Shown piece after piece: positions 63,618 through 64,000 of a stretch of 64,000 nucleotides of DNA. The notes under the pieces are model-generated. The model searched no databases, was not told the DNA's origin, and was given only the letters and a program-made list of their open reading frames with translations. This DNA comes from an uncultured Acidobacteriia bacterium (GTDB lineage: Bacteria > Acidobacteriota > Terriglobia > Bryobacterales > Bryobacteraceae), in contig CAIVVT010000091.1 of NCBI GenBank assembly GCA_903909435.1, forward strand, positions 78,522 through 142,521, written 5' to 3'. Both the position numbers and the translations under genes were made by a program. Numbering within the stretch: position 1 is the stretch's first letter; every line of letters begins with the position of its first letter.

Positions 63618-64000
63618 GTGACAATTCCAAACCGATCTCTCCCTCCAGATTCCAACGATCCGGAACCGCAGCAGGCCGCACCAGGCGGACCCGGCCGCGT
63701 CCTGGTTGTGGACGACGAACTAAACCAACGCTCGGCGCTCAGCCAGATGCTCGCGCTGTGGGGCTACAAGACCGATACCGCGGCTAACGGCCGGGAGGCG
63801 CTCGCCCGCCTCGCCGAATTTGGGCCGGATGCCGTGATCACCGATCTGAACATGCCGGTGATGGACGGGCGCCAATTGCTGGAGGAACTGCATCGCGCCG
63901 GCAACGGGCCGCCGGCGATTGTGCTGACCGCCTTCGGCAGCGTCGAGATGGCCGTGGAGACGGTGCATCAACTGGGCGCGTTCTGGTATCTGGAAAAGCC
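63618..64000 (+). CDS. Response regulator, N-terminal receiver domain (partial)
   Basis: The gene runs off the right edge. The start is probably a GTG at 63618, or one at 63588; an ATG in another frame at 63605 is not used. After a Pro-rich lead, the receiver domain begins RVLVVDDELNQ, with DD for Mg2+, the phospho-acceptor in VITDLNMP, Thr in VLTAFGS and Lys in YLEKP. The AFGSVEMAVETVHQLGAFWYLEKP pattern is like the NtrC group, so an AAA+ and DNA-binding output may follow. The partner kinase is not visible. Confidence 0.85.
   Translation, partial: MTIPNRSLPPDSNDPEPQQAAPGGPGRVLVVDDELNQRSALSQMLALWGYKTDTAANGREALARLAEFGPDAVITDLNMPVMDGRQLLEELHRAGNGPPAIVLTAFGSVEMAVETVHQLGAFWYLEK

Overview
The window is about 64 kb of GC-rich bacterial chromosome with short intergenic spaces. 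Its family content points to an acidobacterium, probably of the Solibacter/Bryobacter type. The markers are two very large TonB-dependent receptors with an N-terminal carboxypeptidase-regulatory-like domain, a TPR plus VWFA protein of the acidobacterial type (TIGR03436-like), many secreted glycoside hydrolases and sugar enzymes, Tat-type leaders on sugar enzymes, and small GC-rich hairpin repeats. No rRNA, convincing tRNA, CRISPR array, IS element or prophage was found. The assignment is an inference from families, not from a phylogenetic marker.

Layout. 1-9.9 kb: end of a lipoprotein gene, a TonB-dependent receptor, a ROK repressor, a VWFA protein and a beta-helix lipoprotein. 10.2-14.9 kb: a 1212-residue protein built from five copies of a small module around a barrel-like core, followed by an alpha/beta hydrolase. 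15-27.8 kb: carbohydrate genes (enolase-superfamily dehydratase plus double cupin, GH31, GH39, OmpA-like protein, esterase, DUF5060 protein, DUF4185-like protein) with the housekeeping gene tsaB overlapping one of them. 28-44.5 kb: TonB, PurU, SDR, a subtilisin-like protease, methyltransferase, peroxiredoxin, FAD monooxygenase, an operon of membrane protein, ECF sigma factor and anti-sigma factor, a PpiC lipoprotein and FabD. 44.7-50.8 kb: a four-gene electron-transfer operon. 51.9-60.3 kb: the second TonB-dependent receptor and a sugar-acid or polyol locus. 60.4-64 kb: an unknown gene between 113-bp direct repeats, a CoA-binding protein, a Cys/Met-metabolism PLP enzyme, a small lipoprotein and the start of a response regulator.

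How the genes work together. Much of the window serves uptake and breakdown of plant-type polysaccharides: TonB receptors import oligosaccharides, GH31, GH39 and related enzymes cut them, and the racemase/dehydratase, Gfo/Idh and isomerase proteins process the sugars. The most unusual block is the electron-transfer operon: a 740-residue acyl-CoA dehydrogenase with a 200-residue C-terminal extension, an ETF-quinone oxidoreductase with eight cysteines in its ferredoxin tail, and EtfB and EtfA subunits whose cofactor signatures are altered. It looks like a self-contained, divergent route from an acyl-CoA-type substrate to the quinone pool. Other signals worth following are the modular 1212-residue protein, the gene lying between duplicated leaders, paired AAACCGTAA/TTACGGTTT palindromes upstream of the sugar-acid locus, and a dense hairpin element at 57.9 kb.
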